Below are positions 1 to 9,224 of a stretch of 64,000 nt of DNA, piece after piece. The notes beneath the pieces are model-generated. The model was not told where the DNA came from and ran no database searches. It saw nothing but the letters and a program-made list of their open reading frames with translations. Both the position numbers and the translations under genes were made by a program. Within the stretch, counting starts at the first letter, position 1, and each line of letters begins with the position of its first letter. Where the stretch lies: NCBI RefSeq assembly GCF_016859125.1, contig NZ_CP069338.1, positions 372,001-436,000 of the forward strand, read 5' to 3'. Origin of the DNA: Archangium violaceum (GTDB lineage Bacteria; Myxococcota; Myxococcia; Myxococcales; Myxococcaceae).

Positions 1-2
1 CC

Positions 3-2771
3 ATGGTCGTCTTCGTGGGCAGCCGGGAGCGGCGCCGCTGGCCGCAGATCGTGGCCTTCGTGCTGCTGACGCTGAGCGGCGCGGTGCTGGCCCAGCTCTT
101 CATCGGTAACCAGCCCGGCCAGGCCCACCCGCCCGGAGGCTTCGTGGGCGCCACGCTCGGCGGCATGCTGGTGGGGATGTTCTCCACCGTCGGCACCATC
201 ATCCTGGTGACGACCGTGTGCGCCGCCGCGCTCATCGTTGGCACCCAGTACACCTTCCTCAAGCTGTGCTCGCTGGCGTGGGCCGGAGCGTGCGTGCTCG
301 GCCGGCGCATCCAGGAGAACGCCCTCGCCATCTGGGAGCAGCAGAAGGTGGCCTACAAGGAGCGCCAGGAGCGCGCCGCCCAGGAGAGGGAGGAGGAGGC
401 CGCCTTCCTCGCGCAGCTCGAGGAGGAGGAAGCGGAGCTCGAGGAGGCCGAGCGACTGGCCGCCGAGGCCGAGGCCGCCGATGCGGAGGCCATGGCCGAG
501 GAGGCCGTACGCCTGGCCCGCCAGGAGGAGAAGGAGCGCGCCGCCGCCGCCAAGCAGGCCGCCAAGGACGCTCGCGAGGCCGCGAAGCAGGCGTCCCGCG
601 AGAAGAAGCCCACCGAGGCCGCCGCCCCCGCGCTCGCTCCGGGAGCGGATCCGGTGTGGGCCAACTTCCTGGCGCCCTCGGCCGCCGCCAACGCGGTGCC
701 CAACCCGCCTCCCGCCGACGCCGCGAAGGGCAAGCGCGGCAAGACGCCGAACATCGTCACCGGTCCGGTCCCCTCCGCGGAGCAGCCCGCCGCTCCGGCC
801 GCGGAGCCCGCGGTGGCCGCTCCGCCCGTGGCCGCTGCGCCCGCTCCGGCGGCGGCCCAGGCTCCGGCCTCGCCCGCGGCCATCGTCCCGGCCCAACCCT
901 CCGCGCTGGCGGCTCGCATGCCGCTCATCGTGGAGCCCAAGGCCCCGCCCAAGCCCACCGCCGTCGTCGCCAAGAAGAAGGACCAGGAGCAGTTCCAGTT
1001 CGTGGGCGGCCGCACCAGCTTCTCGCTGCCCCCGCTGGACGTGCTGGAGATCGAGAAGAAGGAGCGCTCCGCGCTGGACAAGGAGGCCTTCCTCACCACG
1101 GCGGAGAAGCTGCGCGCGAAGCTCGCCGACTTCGGCATCTCCGGCGAGGTGGTGGAGATCCGCCCCGGCCCCGTCGTCACCATGTACGAGTTCCTCCCGG
1201 GACCCGGCATCAAGGTGAGCAAGATCGCCGCGCTCCAGGACGACCTGGCCATGGCCATGGAGGCCATGCGGGTGCGTATCGTCGCCCCCATCCCCGGCAA
1301 GGGCGTGGTCGGTATCGAGGTGCCCAACCGCGATCGCGAGACGGTCTACCTCAAGGAGATCGCCGAGCAGGACGTCTTCCAGAAGTCGGCCAGCAAGCTG
1401 ACCATGTGCGTGGGCAAGGACATCGAGGGCATGCCGTACGTCTTCGACCTGGCCAAGGCGCCCCACCTGCTCATCGCGGGTACCACCGGCTCCGGTAAGT
1501 CCGTGGCGGTGAACTCGATGATCATGAGCATCCTCCTGAAGTCCACGCCGGAGGAGGTCCGCTTCATCATGGTGGACCCGAAGATGCTTGAGCTCTCCGT
1601 CTACGAGGGCATTCCCCACCTGCTGCTGCCGGTGGTGACGGATCCGAAGAAGGCGGCGCTCGCGCTGCGCTGGGCCGTGGAGGAGATGGAGCGGCGCTAC
1701 CAGATGCTGTCCGAGGCGGGCGTGCGCAACATCGCCGGCTTCAACAAGTTCGTGGAGACGCAGGACGCCGAGAAGGCCAACGCGAAGCCCGCCGAGGAGT
1801 CCGCGAAGAAGGCCACGCCGAAGAAGCCCAAGAAGGTGGTCGTGGTGGACGTGGCCACCCCCGAGGACGCCATCATCGAGGAGCCCGCGTCCGCCAGCGC
1901 CAGCTCGGGCCCCGGGGTCGCCGCGCCCAGGGACGACGTGGAGGAGCTGCGCGAGACCCTGCCCGAGCCCGAGGAGGCACCGGAGAGCGTCCAGGCCGCC
2001 GCCGAGGAGGACGACGACGACGGGATGTCCGACGCCGTGGAGGCCGCGCTCGAGGCCGCCGGCGCCGAATCGCCCCGCGAGGAGAAGAAGGAGTGGAAGA
2101 AGCTGCCCTACATCGTGGTCATCATCGATGAGCTGGCGGACCTGATGATGGTGGCCAGCCGCGAGGTGGAGACGTACGTGGCGCGCCTGGCGCAGATGGC
2201 TCGCGCGGCCGGCATCCACCTGATGGTGGCCACGCAGCGCCCGTCCACGGACGTCGTCACGGGCATCATCAAGGCCAACTTCCCCACGCGCATCAGCTTC
2301 ATGCTGCGCTCCAAGCCGGACTCGATGACGATCCTCGGCACGGTGGGCGCCGAGGCCCTGCTGGGCATGGGCGACATGCTCATCATGCCGCCCACGAGCG
2401 CGCACCTGCAGCGCGTGCACGGCGCCTTCGTCTCGGAGAACGAAATCAAGAAGGCGGTGGACCACCTCAAGTCGCAGGGCAAGCCCGTCTACGACGAGTC
2501 CATCCTCAAGCCGCGCGACGAGGAGGGCGAGGGTGGCGGTGGCGAGGAGGACGAGCTGTCCGACGAGCTGTACGATCAGGCGCTCGCGACGGTGAGCGAG
2601 ATGCGGGCGGTGTCCATCTCGATGCTCCAGCGCAAGATGCGCATCGGCTACAACCGCGCCGCGCGAATGATCGAGCGCATGGAGCGCGACGGTGTGGTGG
2701 GCCCGGCGGATGGCGCCAAACCGCGTGAGGTGCTCATCCGCGCCGTGGGAGAGATGCCCGGCGCCGCGTGA
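3..2771 (+). CDS. ftsK: FtsK/SpoIIIE-family DNA translocase (5' end outside window)
   Basis: Membrane-anchored ATPase that pumps chromosomal DNA through the division septum and positions dif for XerCD recombination. The first ~100 visible residues hold about three hydrophobic segments; a full FtsK N-terminus normally has about four, so the true start is probably upstream and the ATG at 3 is only the first visible Met. An Ala/Glu/Pro-rich linker (about 105-330) follows, then the motor with Walker A GTTGSGKS (493-500) and Walker B in IVVIIDELADLMM (about 703-715), and a C-terminal gamma winged helix (about 855-915) of the kind that reads polar KOPS sites. An insertion of about 115 charged residues (about 585-699) splits the motor between NIAGFNKF and LPYIVV. 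Family assignment is certain; the length is not. Confidence 0.95.
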   Translation: MVVFVGSRERRRWPQIVAFVLLTLSGAVLAQLFIGNQPGQAHPPGGFVGATLGGMLVGMFSTVGTIILVTTVCAAALIVGTQYTFLKLCSLAWAGACVLGRRIQENALAIWEQQKVAYKERQERAAQEREEEAAFLAQLEEEEAELEEAERLAAEAEAADAEAMAEEAVRLARQEEKERAAAAKQAAKDAREAAKQASREKKPTEAAAPALAPGADPVWANFLAPSAAANAVPNPPPADAAKGKRGKTPNIVTGPVPSAEQPAAPAAEPAVAAPPVAAAPAPAAAQAPASPAAIVPAQPSALAARMPLIVEPKAPPKPTAVVAKKKDQEQFQFVGGRTSFSLPPLDVLEIEKKERSALDKEAFLTTAEKLRAKLADFGISGEVVEIRPGPVVTMYEFLPGPGIKVSKIAALQDDLAMAMEAMRVRIVAPIPGKGVVGIEVPNRDRETVYLKEIAEQDVFQKSASKLTMCVGKDIEGMPYVFDLAKAPHLLIAGTTGSGKSVAVNSMIMSILLKSTPEEVRFIMVDPKMLELSVYEGIPHLLLPVVTDPKKAALALRWAVEEMERRYQMLSEAGVRNIAGFNKFVETQDAEKANAKPAEESAKKATPKKPKKVVVVDVATPEDAIIEEPASASASSGPGVAAPRDDVEELRETLPEPEEAPESVQAAAEEDDDDGMSDAVEAALEAAGAESPREEKKEWKKLPYIVVIIDELADLMMVASREVETYVARLAQMARAAGIHLMVATQRPSTDVVTGIIKANFPTRISFMLRSKPDSMTILGTVGAEALLGMGDMLIMPPTSAHLQRVHGAFVSENEIKKAVDHLKSQGKPVYDESILKPRDEEGEGGGGEEDELSDELYDQALATVSEMRAVSISMLQRKMRIGYNRAARMIERMERDGVVGPADGAKPREVLIRAVGEMPGAA

Positions 2772-2778
2772 GCCCTGG

Positions 2779-2810
2779 GCCCTCCGCTCCCATCCCCCGG
2801 GTCGGAGGGC
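2779..2810 (+). terminator. Stem-loop downstream of ftsK
   Basis: Perfect 8-bp stem GCCCTCCG / CGGAGGGC with a 16-nt loop, starting 8 bases after the ftsK stop codon. No T tract follows, so it could be a weak terminator or an mRNA-stabilising hairpin. Confidence 0.5.
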
Positions 2811-2914
2811 TCCATCCGATAGCAGTCATGAAAGAACCGGAAGAGTCGGGAATGTGAAGAAGAACCGCGTGTCCTCTTTCCCGTGCCGGTCCTTTCTCTA
2901 CCCTGCGAGTCCTG

Positions 2915-4384
2915 ATGAAACTTTACACCCCATCGGGTTCCATCTCCCGGGCGCTGGTGGTGCTCGCCACCCTGACGGGAGCGCTGTTCGCCCCGGCCGC
3001 GGAGGCCCAGAATGGCGCTCCGAGCCTGGACGTCAATCGCTTTCACCCCGCGCCGGGCTCCGGCCGTCTGCTCACCGTCGACCTCGCCGACGTGGGCCGC
3101 TCGCCCGGGGTGGTGTCCCAGTTCGTGCTGCACTACGCGGACCTGCCGCTCGCCTACACCTTCGGCGATGAAGTGACGGGCAAGCTGGTGAGGGATCGCA
3201 TCACGGCGGACCTGTCCTTCGCCTTCTCCCTGCTGGACAGGGTGCAGCTCAGCGTGGCCCTGCCGGTGACGCTCCACCAGGCTGGAGATCTCATCACCTA
3301 CCCGGACGTGGTGACGCGCGAGCCGCGCGCGCTTCCGGGCATCTCCGCAAGCGGGCTGGAGGACCTGCGGCTGGGCCTCAAGGGGCGCTTCTGGAGCAAC
3401 GAGCAGTTCGGGTTCGGCGGTGTGGCCGAGGTGGTGGCACCCACGGGCAACGCCGGGAGCTTCCTCGGCTCGGAGAGCGTGACAGGCACGGCGAGGCTCG
3501 TCGGCCACGCCCGGTTCCAGCGGCTGACGGTGGCGCTCAACCTCGGCTGGCGGTGGGCGGCGAGCGAGCAGCGGTTGCTCAACATCCGCTCCGGCAACGG
3601 CCTGCTCTACGGCGCGGGTGTGGAGGTCGAAGTCGCGCGCTACGCGAACATGCCCATCTCCCTGCTCGGTGAGGTGTATGGGCTGGCCGCTCCAGGGGCC
3701 ACCGATGGCGTGAGCAGCCCCGCCGAGGCGATGCTCGCGGGCAAGGCGCAGGTGCGTGACTGGAGCGTCTTCCTCGGCGCGGGCTCGGGACTCAACGCGG
3801 GCTATGGAGAGCCCCGGGTGCGGGTGATGGCGGGCCTGTCCTATTCGTGGCAGTACCGGCCGAAGCCGCCGCCGCTCGTTCCGCCCTCCGTGCTCCCGGT
3901 GATTCCGTCCCAGCCACCGAGCATCACCGTGGGCGAGCAGGACGTCCGCCTCCAGCTGTGGGAGCCGGTGTATTTCGCCTTCGCCAAGGACACCATCGAC
4001 CCGGTGAGCTTCCCGCTGCTCGACGAGGTGGCCCGCTTCATCCGCGAGCACCCCGAGCTCGGCCCCATCCGCATCGACGGCCACACGGATGACGTGGGGA
4101 GCGATCAGTACAACCTGGAGCTGTCGCAGCGCCGGGCCAAGGCCATCCGCGAGTACCTCGGCACCAAGGGCGTGCCGGCGGAGCGGCTGAGCCATGTGGG
4201 CTACGGCAAGCGTTGCCCCCTGCTCTCCAATGCGACCGAGGAGGGCCGTGCCGTCAACCGGCGGGTGGACTTCATCCTCGTCAACCGCGAGCGCCGCCAC
4301 CCTCGCCCCGGCGAGTGCCCCGAGCGGCCCACTCCGACCCCGGCCCCCACCCCCACCCCGAACCAGGCCCAGTCCCGAAAGTAA
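2915..4384 (+). CDS. OmpA-family outer membrane protein
   Basis: Predicted outer-membrane protein that anchors the envelope to peptidoglycan. There is a signal peptide (about 1-31, cleavage near AEAQN), then a region of alternating short hydrophobic strands resembling a beta-barrel (about 40-320). A C-terminal OmpA domain (about 351-460) carries the peptidoglycan-binding signature (IRIDGHTDDVGSDQYN, then LSQRRAKAIREYL and NRRVDF). A Pro/Thr-rich tail (TPAPTPTP) closes the protein. No clear Shine-Dalgarno precedes the ATG. The next gene starts 9 bases after the stop, so the two are probably co-transcribed. OmpA domain assignment is firm; the barrel is inferred. Confidence 0.92.
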   Translation: MKLYTPSGSISRALVVLATLTGALFAPAAEAQNGAPSLDVNRFHPAPGSGRLLTVDLADVGRSPGVVSQFVLHYADLPLAYTFGDEVTGKLVRDRITADLSFAFSLLDRVQLSVALPVTLHQAGDLITYPDVVTREPRALPGISASGLEDLRLGLKGRFWSNEQFGFGGVAEVVAPTGNAGSFLGSESVTGTARLVGHARFQRLTVALNLGWRWAASEQRLLNIRSGNGLLYGAGVEVEVARYANMPISLLGEVYGLAAPGATDGVSSPAEAMLAGKAQVRDWSVFLGAGSGLNAGYGEPRVRVMAGLSYSWQYRPKPPPLVPPSVLPVIPSQPPSITVGEQDVRLQLWEPVYFAFAKDTIDPVSFPLLDEVARFIREHPELGPIRIDGHTDDVGSDQYNLELSQRRAKAIREYLGTKGVPAERLSHVGYGKRCPLLSNATEEGRAVNRRVDFILVNRERRHPRPGECPERPTPTPAPTPTPNQAQSRK

Positions 4385-4393
4385 GGAGCAACC

Positions 4394-5443
4394 ATGCGCC
4401 ATGCCCCCTACTTGATGTTGGTGGTGCTCGCCGCCTCGGCCGCGCCGGCGTTCGCCTTCGAGGACGTCAACTGCAACGGCATCGATCGCTCGGTCGAGAA
4501 GGATCCCACGTCCTTCCCGCCGAGAGACTGCATCGACTATTCGCTCAACGGCCTGTCGTGCCGAGAGGGTGAGCTCCCCCCGTTGCGCGCGTGCGATGAC
4601 TATGTCGCTCAGGGCCCCGGACAGGCGGCCACCTGCGGCCCACAGCTCGCCGTGGACCAGGACGCGGATCGGCTCGGTGACGCGTGTGACAACTGCCCCG
4701 CCCTGGCCAATCCCGACCAACTGGACTCGGACGGAGATGGGGTCGGGGATGCCTGTGACATCTGCCCCGCCCAGGCCAATCCCGACCAGCTGGACTCGGA
4801 TGGAGATGGGATTGGTGACGCGTGTGACAACTGCCCTTCCCGGGCCAATCCCGACCAGCGGGACTCGGACGGGGACGGAGCCGGAGACGTGTGTGACGTC
4901 TGCCAGGGCCAATCCAATGCGGATCAGCGGGACTCGGACGGGGATGGGCTGGGCGATGTGTGTGACAACTGCTCGGGCCGCGCCAACCCCGACCAGCGGG
5001 ATGAAGACGGGGACGGGCTGGGGGATGTGTGCGATGTCTGCCCCGCGATCGCCAACAGCGGCCAGCAGGACGTGGACGACGATGGGGTGGGCGATGTGTG
5101 CGACATCTGCCCGTCAGTGCCCAACCCCCAACAGGAGGACACGGACGGCGATGGCCTGGGCAATGCGTGCGATGTCTGCCCCGCCAAGGCCGGCACCTCC
5201 CAGGTCGACGTGGACGGCGATGGCGTGGGCGATGCGTGCGACAACTGCCCGCAGGACGCCAACACCGACCAGGAGGAGTCCTCGCTCTACCCGGGGCTGG
5301 GCGCGGTCTGCACGCCGGGCATGAGGGGCGGCGGAGGCTGCTCGACGGACGGGGGCGGCCTGGGCGGAGTGCTGGGAGGGAGCGCACTCGGAGTCGTGGT
5401 GCTGCTGCTCGGCGTGAGCCGTCGGCGCAAGCGGACCCCCTGA
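4394..5443 (+). CDS. Thrombospondin type 3 repeat protein with MYXO-CTERM-like sorting tail
   Basis: Secreted, calcium-binding surface protein. A signal peptide (about 1-21, ending PAFAF) leads to eight complete TSP3 repeats of about 23 residues (pattern DxCPxxxNPDQxDxDGDGxGDxC, about residues 97-285) and a ninth partial one; the Asp-rich loops and paired Cys are typical of stacked Ca2+ sites with disulfides. The end (about 310-349) has Gly-rich sequence with a Cys, a hydrophobic stretch (GVVVLLLGV) and RRRKR, the three-part form of a MYXO-CTERM signal handled by myxosortase for cell-surface display. AAGGAG lies just upstream of the ATG. It is probably the partner of the OmpA protein encoded immediately before it. 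Confidence 0.9.
   Translation: MRHAPYLMLVVLAASAAPAFAFEDVNCNGIDRSVEKDPTSFPPRDCIDYSLNGLSCREGELPPLRACDDYVAQGPGQAATCGPQLAVDQDADRLGDACDNCPALANPDQLDSDGDGVGDACDICPAQANPDQLDSDGDGIGDACDNCPSRANPDQRDSDGDGAGDVCDVCQGQSNADQRDSDGDGLGDVCDNCSGRANPDQRDEDGDGLGDVCDVCPAIANSGQQDVDDDGVGDVCDICPSVPNPQQEDTDGDGLGNACDVCPAKAGTSQVDVDGDGVGDACDNCPQDANTDQEESSLYPGLGAVCTPGMRGGGGCSTDGGGLGGVLGGSALGVVVLLLGVSRRRKRTP
4677..5270 (+). repeat. Tandem ~69-bp TSP3-coding repeats
   Basis: About eight and a half in-frame units of roughly 69 bp, each encoding a Cys- and Asp-rich calcium repeat. Units diverge at synonymous and some coding positions but share blocks around gactcggacgg and ggtgacgcgtgtgac. Such an array is prone to unit gain or loss by recombination. 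Confidence 0.8.
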
Positions 5444-5478
5444 GCACCCGGGCACGGGGCGGGATACAACTCCCGCCC

Positions 5479-5646
5479 ATGACCGTTGCCCGCACGATGA
5501 TCGTCACCATCAACCGCTTCCGGACGTCCGCCGAGGAGGCCGAGCGCCTGGAGGCCTCCTTCCAGTCGGAGGATTTCAGGGCGACCAAGGCGGCCAGCGC
5601 CCGGCAGGACGCCATCTGCAGCATGTACGAAGTGGTGACGCAGTGA
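5479..5646 (+). CDS. Small protein resembling the N-terminal half of an antibiotic-biosynthesis-monooxygenase (ABM) fold
   Basis: Predicted 55 residues beginning MTVARTMIVTINRFR. The MIVTINRFRTSAEEAERLEASF stretch is like the first strand and helix of ABM-type dimeric alpha-beta barrel proteins, which are normally about 95-105 residues. It could therefore be a remnant or a short homologue. No clear Shine-Dalgarno was seen. It lies 35 bases after the TSP3 gene on the same strand. It may be a real small gene, a pseudogene fragment or chance; existence is uncertain. Confidence 0.4.
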   Translation: MTVARTMIVTINRFRTSAEEAERLEASFQSEDFRATKAASARQDAICSMYEVVTQ

Positions 5647-6880
5647 GCAGCTTCTGAAGAGCCGAACGGCTTTCCCGTTTGAAACCGGGCCAGCATCCGT
5701 TAAGGCGAGCCCCCCTATGGCTGAACGTCTCGCCCTCTTCGCCACCACCGCCCGCGGAACCGAGGACCTCCTGGCCGAGGAGCTCAAGGAGCTCGGCGCG
5801 CGCCGCATCCGTCAGGACCGGGGCGGGGTGCGCTTCATGGCCTCGCTCGACGAGGCGCTGAAGGTATGTCTCTGGTCGCGCATCGCCATGCGCGTGCTCT
5901 ACCCGCTGGGCGAATTCGAGGCCCGCGGCGCCGAGGGCCTGTACGAGGCCGTGGCCAGCGTCCCCTGGGAGGAGCACCTGACGCCGGAGACCACCTTCGC
6001 GGTGGAGGCGACGCTCAAGGACAGCGAGCACAGCCATACGGGCTTCGTGGCGCTCAAGGTGAAGGACGCGGTGGTGGACCGGATGCGTGACAAGCGGGGG
6101 GCCCGGCCGGACGTGGACCCCCGGAATCCGGACGTGCGCGTGGTGGCCCACCTGGTGCGCGAGCGGTTGTCGCTCTCGTTGGACCTCTGTGGCGAGCCCC
6201 TGCACCGCCGGGGTTACCGGGTGCGTCCAACGCCGGCCCCGCTGAAGGAGACGCTGGCCGCGGCCCTGCTGCGCGCCGCGGGCTACACGGGCGAGGAGGG
6301 GCTGGTGGACCCGATGTGTGGCTCGGGGACGATCCTCATCGAGGGGGGCCTCATCGCCCGGAGACGCGCCCCTGGCATCAACCGGGACTTCGCGGTGGAG
6401 AAGTGGCCCCACCTGGGCGCGCGTGCACGGGAGTTGCTCGACGACCTGCGCGCGGATGCCCGCCGCAGCGAGCGCAAGGTGACGGTGCCGCTGCTCGGCT
6501 TCGACAAGGATCCGGAGGCGCTGGAGGCCGCGCGGCGCAACGTGAAGGCGGCGAAGCTGGCGGAGGAGATCCACCTCGAGGAGGGCGACGCGACGAAGCT
6601 CCCTCCCCTGCCCGAGAGCGGCGGACTCATCCTCACCAATCCCCCGTATGGAGACCGGCTGGGCTCGGGCGGACAGAAGGGAATGAAGACCTTCTATTTC
6701 AAGCTGGGCGACAGCCTGCGCTCGCTGCCGGGCTGGCGCGTGTGGGTGCTCTCGGGCAACCCGGCCTTCGAGAGCGCCTTCCATGCGCGCCCGCGGAGCC
6801 GACGCGACCTGTGGAATGGCCCCATCGCCTGCACGCTGCTCGGCTACTCGGCGGTGCCGGTGCGCACGGGCGCGCAGGGC

Positions 6881-7462
<582 letters not shown>

Positions 7463-7470
7463 GGAGCCCC

Positions 7471-7902
7471 CTAGGCGAGCAGGTAGGGGAACTTCGCCTT
7501 CACCACCACCCAGGCGTAGTTGACGAGGACGATGGCGGCGGCGGCGATGCGGACCCAGTGCCACTCGGTGGGCGAGAGCTCGAGCTGGGGGATGGGCATG
7601 GCGAAGACGAGGTGCAGCAACATCACCACGATCATGAGGGCGAAGAAGAGGGCGGCCACCGTCCCGAGCGGGTTGGCGTCCCAGGCTCCGGCGAGGTTGA
7701 AGTGAGCCACCCGGTCCGCGACCCGCGTCAGCCCGCAGCCGAGGCAGGGCCACCCGGTGGTTTCCCGCAGGGCACAGCCCCAGAAGGGAATGAGCCTGGC
7801 CACGGGGATGTAGCGGGCGACGAACAACCCGACGAGACCCACGAGGCCGAGCACGTCGGCGAGACCGAAGGTGCGGTTGGGCTTGGGGAGGGAGACCTTC
7901 AC
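7471..7902 (-). CDS. DUF2752 family membrane protein
   Basis: Small membrane protein of 143 residues with about three hydrophobic segments. It has the DUF2752 hallmark CLGCGLTR (53-60), preceded by a lone Cys at 43 (WGCALRE); paired Cys near the membrane face suggest metal or redox chemistry, but the family's function is not known. The GTG start at 7902 gives a normal family length. It precedes plsY with an 8-base gap and is divergent from the DUF4920 gene 66 bases away, so a shared promoter region lies between 7903 and 7968. Confidence 0.85.
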   Translation of the reverse strand: MKVSLPKPNRTFGLADVLGLVGLVGLFVARYIPVARLIPFWGCALRETTGWPCLGCGLTRVADRVAHFNLAGAWDANPLGTVAALFFALMIVVMLLHLVFAMPIPQLELSPTEWHWVRIAAAAIVLVNYAWVVVKAKFPYLLA

Positions 7903-7968
7903 GTTGGGTAGTGTAACCGGGAAGGAGGGCTCCTTGCCCGGACAAAGGCTTCGGGCTATCGGTGAGGG

Positions 7969-8529
7969 ATGAAGACCTTCCGCTCCGCCCTGCTGACGCT
8001 GTTCGCCCTTCCCCTCGTGGCGCTCGCCGAGGCCCCCGCCCCGGCCGCGCAGAAGCCCGCCGAGGCCGCCGCGAAGTCGGGGAAGGTGCAGGAGGATTGT
8101 CCCCACCCGCCGCCCCCCGCGGATGCGAAGCCGGCCTCGGGCTGGACGCTGACGCGCGGCGAGGCGCTGAAGGGGGCCCCCGCGGTGACGCTCGCCGAGC
8201 TGCTGACGAAGCCGCAGGCCCACGACGGCAAGACGGTGCGCGTGGAGGGCCAGGTGCGCAAGGCCTGCCAGAAGAAGGGGTGCTGGATGGAGCTCGCCGA
8301 GGGCCAGAAGGGCGCCGGGGTGCGGGTGACGTTCAAGGACTACGGCTTCTTCGTGCCCGTGGACTCGGCGGGCTCGGCGGCGCGGGTGGAGGGAGTGGTG
8401 AAGGTGACGGAGCTGAGCGAGGCCATGGCGAAGCACTACGAGGCCGAGGGCGCCATGGTGCCGCGTGGCGGCGACGGCAAGCCGCGCGAGGTACAGCTGG
8501 TGGCCACGGGCGTTGAGCTGCGCCGCTGA
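7969..8529 (+). CDS. DUF4920 domain-containing exported protein
   Basis: 186 residues with a signal peptide (about 1-20, MKTFRSALLTLFALPLVALA) and an Ala/Pro-rich spacer. The DUF4920 domain has GKTVRVEGQV, then CQKKGCWMEL and GVRVTFKDYGFFVP. This OB-fold-like domain with a C-x4-C pair is found in periplasmic proteins of myxobacteria and Bacteroidetes; biochemical role unknown, the Cys pair hinting at metal binding. The following gene begins three bases after the stop, which points to an operon. Confidence 0.85.
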   Translation: MKTFRSALLTLFALPLVALAEAPAPAAQKPAEAAAKSGKVQEDCPHPPPPADAKPASGWTLTRGEALKGAPAVTLAELLTKPQAHDGKTVRVEGQVRKACQKKGCWMELAEGQKGAGVRVTFKDYGFFVPVDSAGSAARVEGVVKVTELSEAMAKHYEAEGAMVPRGGDGKPREVQLVATGVELRR

Positions 8530-8532
8530 ACG

Positions 8533-9132
8533 ATGGCACGCGGCTTCAGCATGAGGGGCGTGATGGGCGCGGCCGACCGGGCCGTGCAATACGCCCGGAA
8601 CTGGTTGCTATCGGCCGAGCCCGGCTCGCGGATCCACGACGTGCAGGAAGACCCGCGCTTCCAGCACCGCGGGGTGGATCTGCTGTGGGAGCTGCCCTCG
8701 GGAGAGGTGCGCGGCATCGAGGTGAAGGGTGACCGGCAGCCGCGCCGCCGGCGCTACTTCTTCGAGCTGGTCTCCAACCTGGAGCGGGACACACCGGGCT
8801 GCTTCCTCTACAGCGGCGCGGATCTGCTGGTGTACGTGTTCCTGGCGCAGGGGGAGCTGCACGTGCTGCCGTTGAAGGCGGTGCGCGAGTGGTTCCTGCC
8901 GAGGGCGAAGTCCTACGAGCTGCGGCACACCTTCACGCAGACGGGAGCCATCCGCTACACGACGGTGGGAGCGGTGGTGCCGGTGAAGGATGTGCAGGAG
9001 GCGGTGCCCGAGGTGAAGTTCATCCCCCTGCCCCGCCGGGGACGCACGGCGGAGGAGACGCAGTCGACGGGGGAAGGACCTCCCGTGCCACCGGAGGCCC
9101 AGGACAAGCCCGAGGAAGACGTGCCCTACTGA
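8533..9132 (+). CDS. Conserved hypothetical protein with PD-(D/E)XK-like motif
   Basis: 199 residues, soluble, no signal peptide. Residues about 35-68 contain GVDLLW (Asp49), then IEVKGD (Glu63, Lys65), spaced like the D...ExK active site of PD-(D/E)XK nucleases; the flanking strands (LLWELPSGEVRGIEVKGD) also fit that fold. The rest has no motif I recognise, and the C-terminus is Pro/Glu-rich and probably disordered. It is almost adjacent to the DUF4920 gene. The nuclease-fold assignment is inferred from motif spacing only; it could be a non-catalytic member. Confidence 0.7.
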   Translation: MARGFSMRGVMGAADRAVQYARNWLLSAEPGSRIHDVQEDPRFQHRGVDLLWELPSGEVRGIEVKGDRQPRRRRYFFELVSNLERDTPGCFLYSGADLLVYVFLAQGELHVLPLKAVREWFLPRAKSYELRHTFTQTGAIRYTTVGAVVPVKDVQEAVPEVKFIPLPRRGRTAEETQSTGEGPPVPPEAQDKPEEDVPY

Positions 9133-9165
9133 CCCTCGCCCCCTGGGAGAGGGACGGGGTGAGGG
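9133..9165. repeat. Dispersed GC-rich inverted repeat, copy 1
   Basis: CCCTCGCCCC ... GGGGTGAGGG inverted repeat around ctgggagaggga, immediately after a stop codon. Related intergenic copies lie at 49731-49770 and 55977-56014, so this is a short dispersed repeat family (CCCTCACCCC / CCCTCTCCC type). Confidence 0.6.
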
Positions 9166-9186
9166 TCTAGGGAACCCCGGTTTCAA

Positions 9187-9214
9187 CCCGTGGCCCCAAC
9201 CGAGGGACCACGGG
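9187..9214. terminator. Bidirectional stem-loop between convergent genes
   Basis: CCCGTGG / CCACGGG arms with an additional CCC/GGG pairing inside and one bulged base. It lies between the convergent gene ends at 9132 and 9225, so it can serve both strands. There is no long T tract. Confidence 0.5.
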
Positions 9215-9224
9215 CTGCAACCCG

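Noticed and set aside
218-1498. Long open frames overlapping ftsK in other frames and on the minus strand
   Set aside because: Extreme GC makes stop codons rare in all frames. The Arg/Gly/Pro-rich translations have no conserved motifs and are shadows of the FtsK coding strand.
4677-5270. CRISPR-like array
   Set aside because: The repeated units are in-frame coding repeats of ~69 bases with no constant repeat and variable spacer pattern, and no cas genes are present.
4545-5696. Minus-strand frames opposite the TSP3 gene
   Set aside because: Pro/Arg-rich antisense of a repeat array; no Shine-Dalgarno or conserved content.
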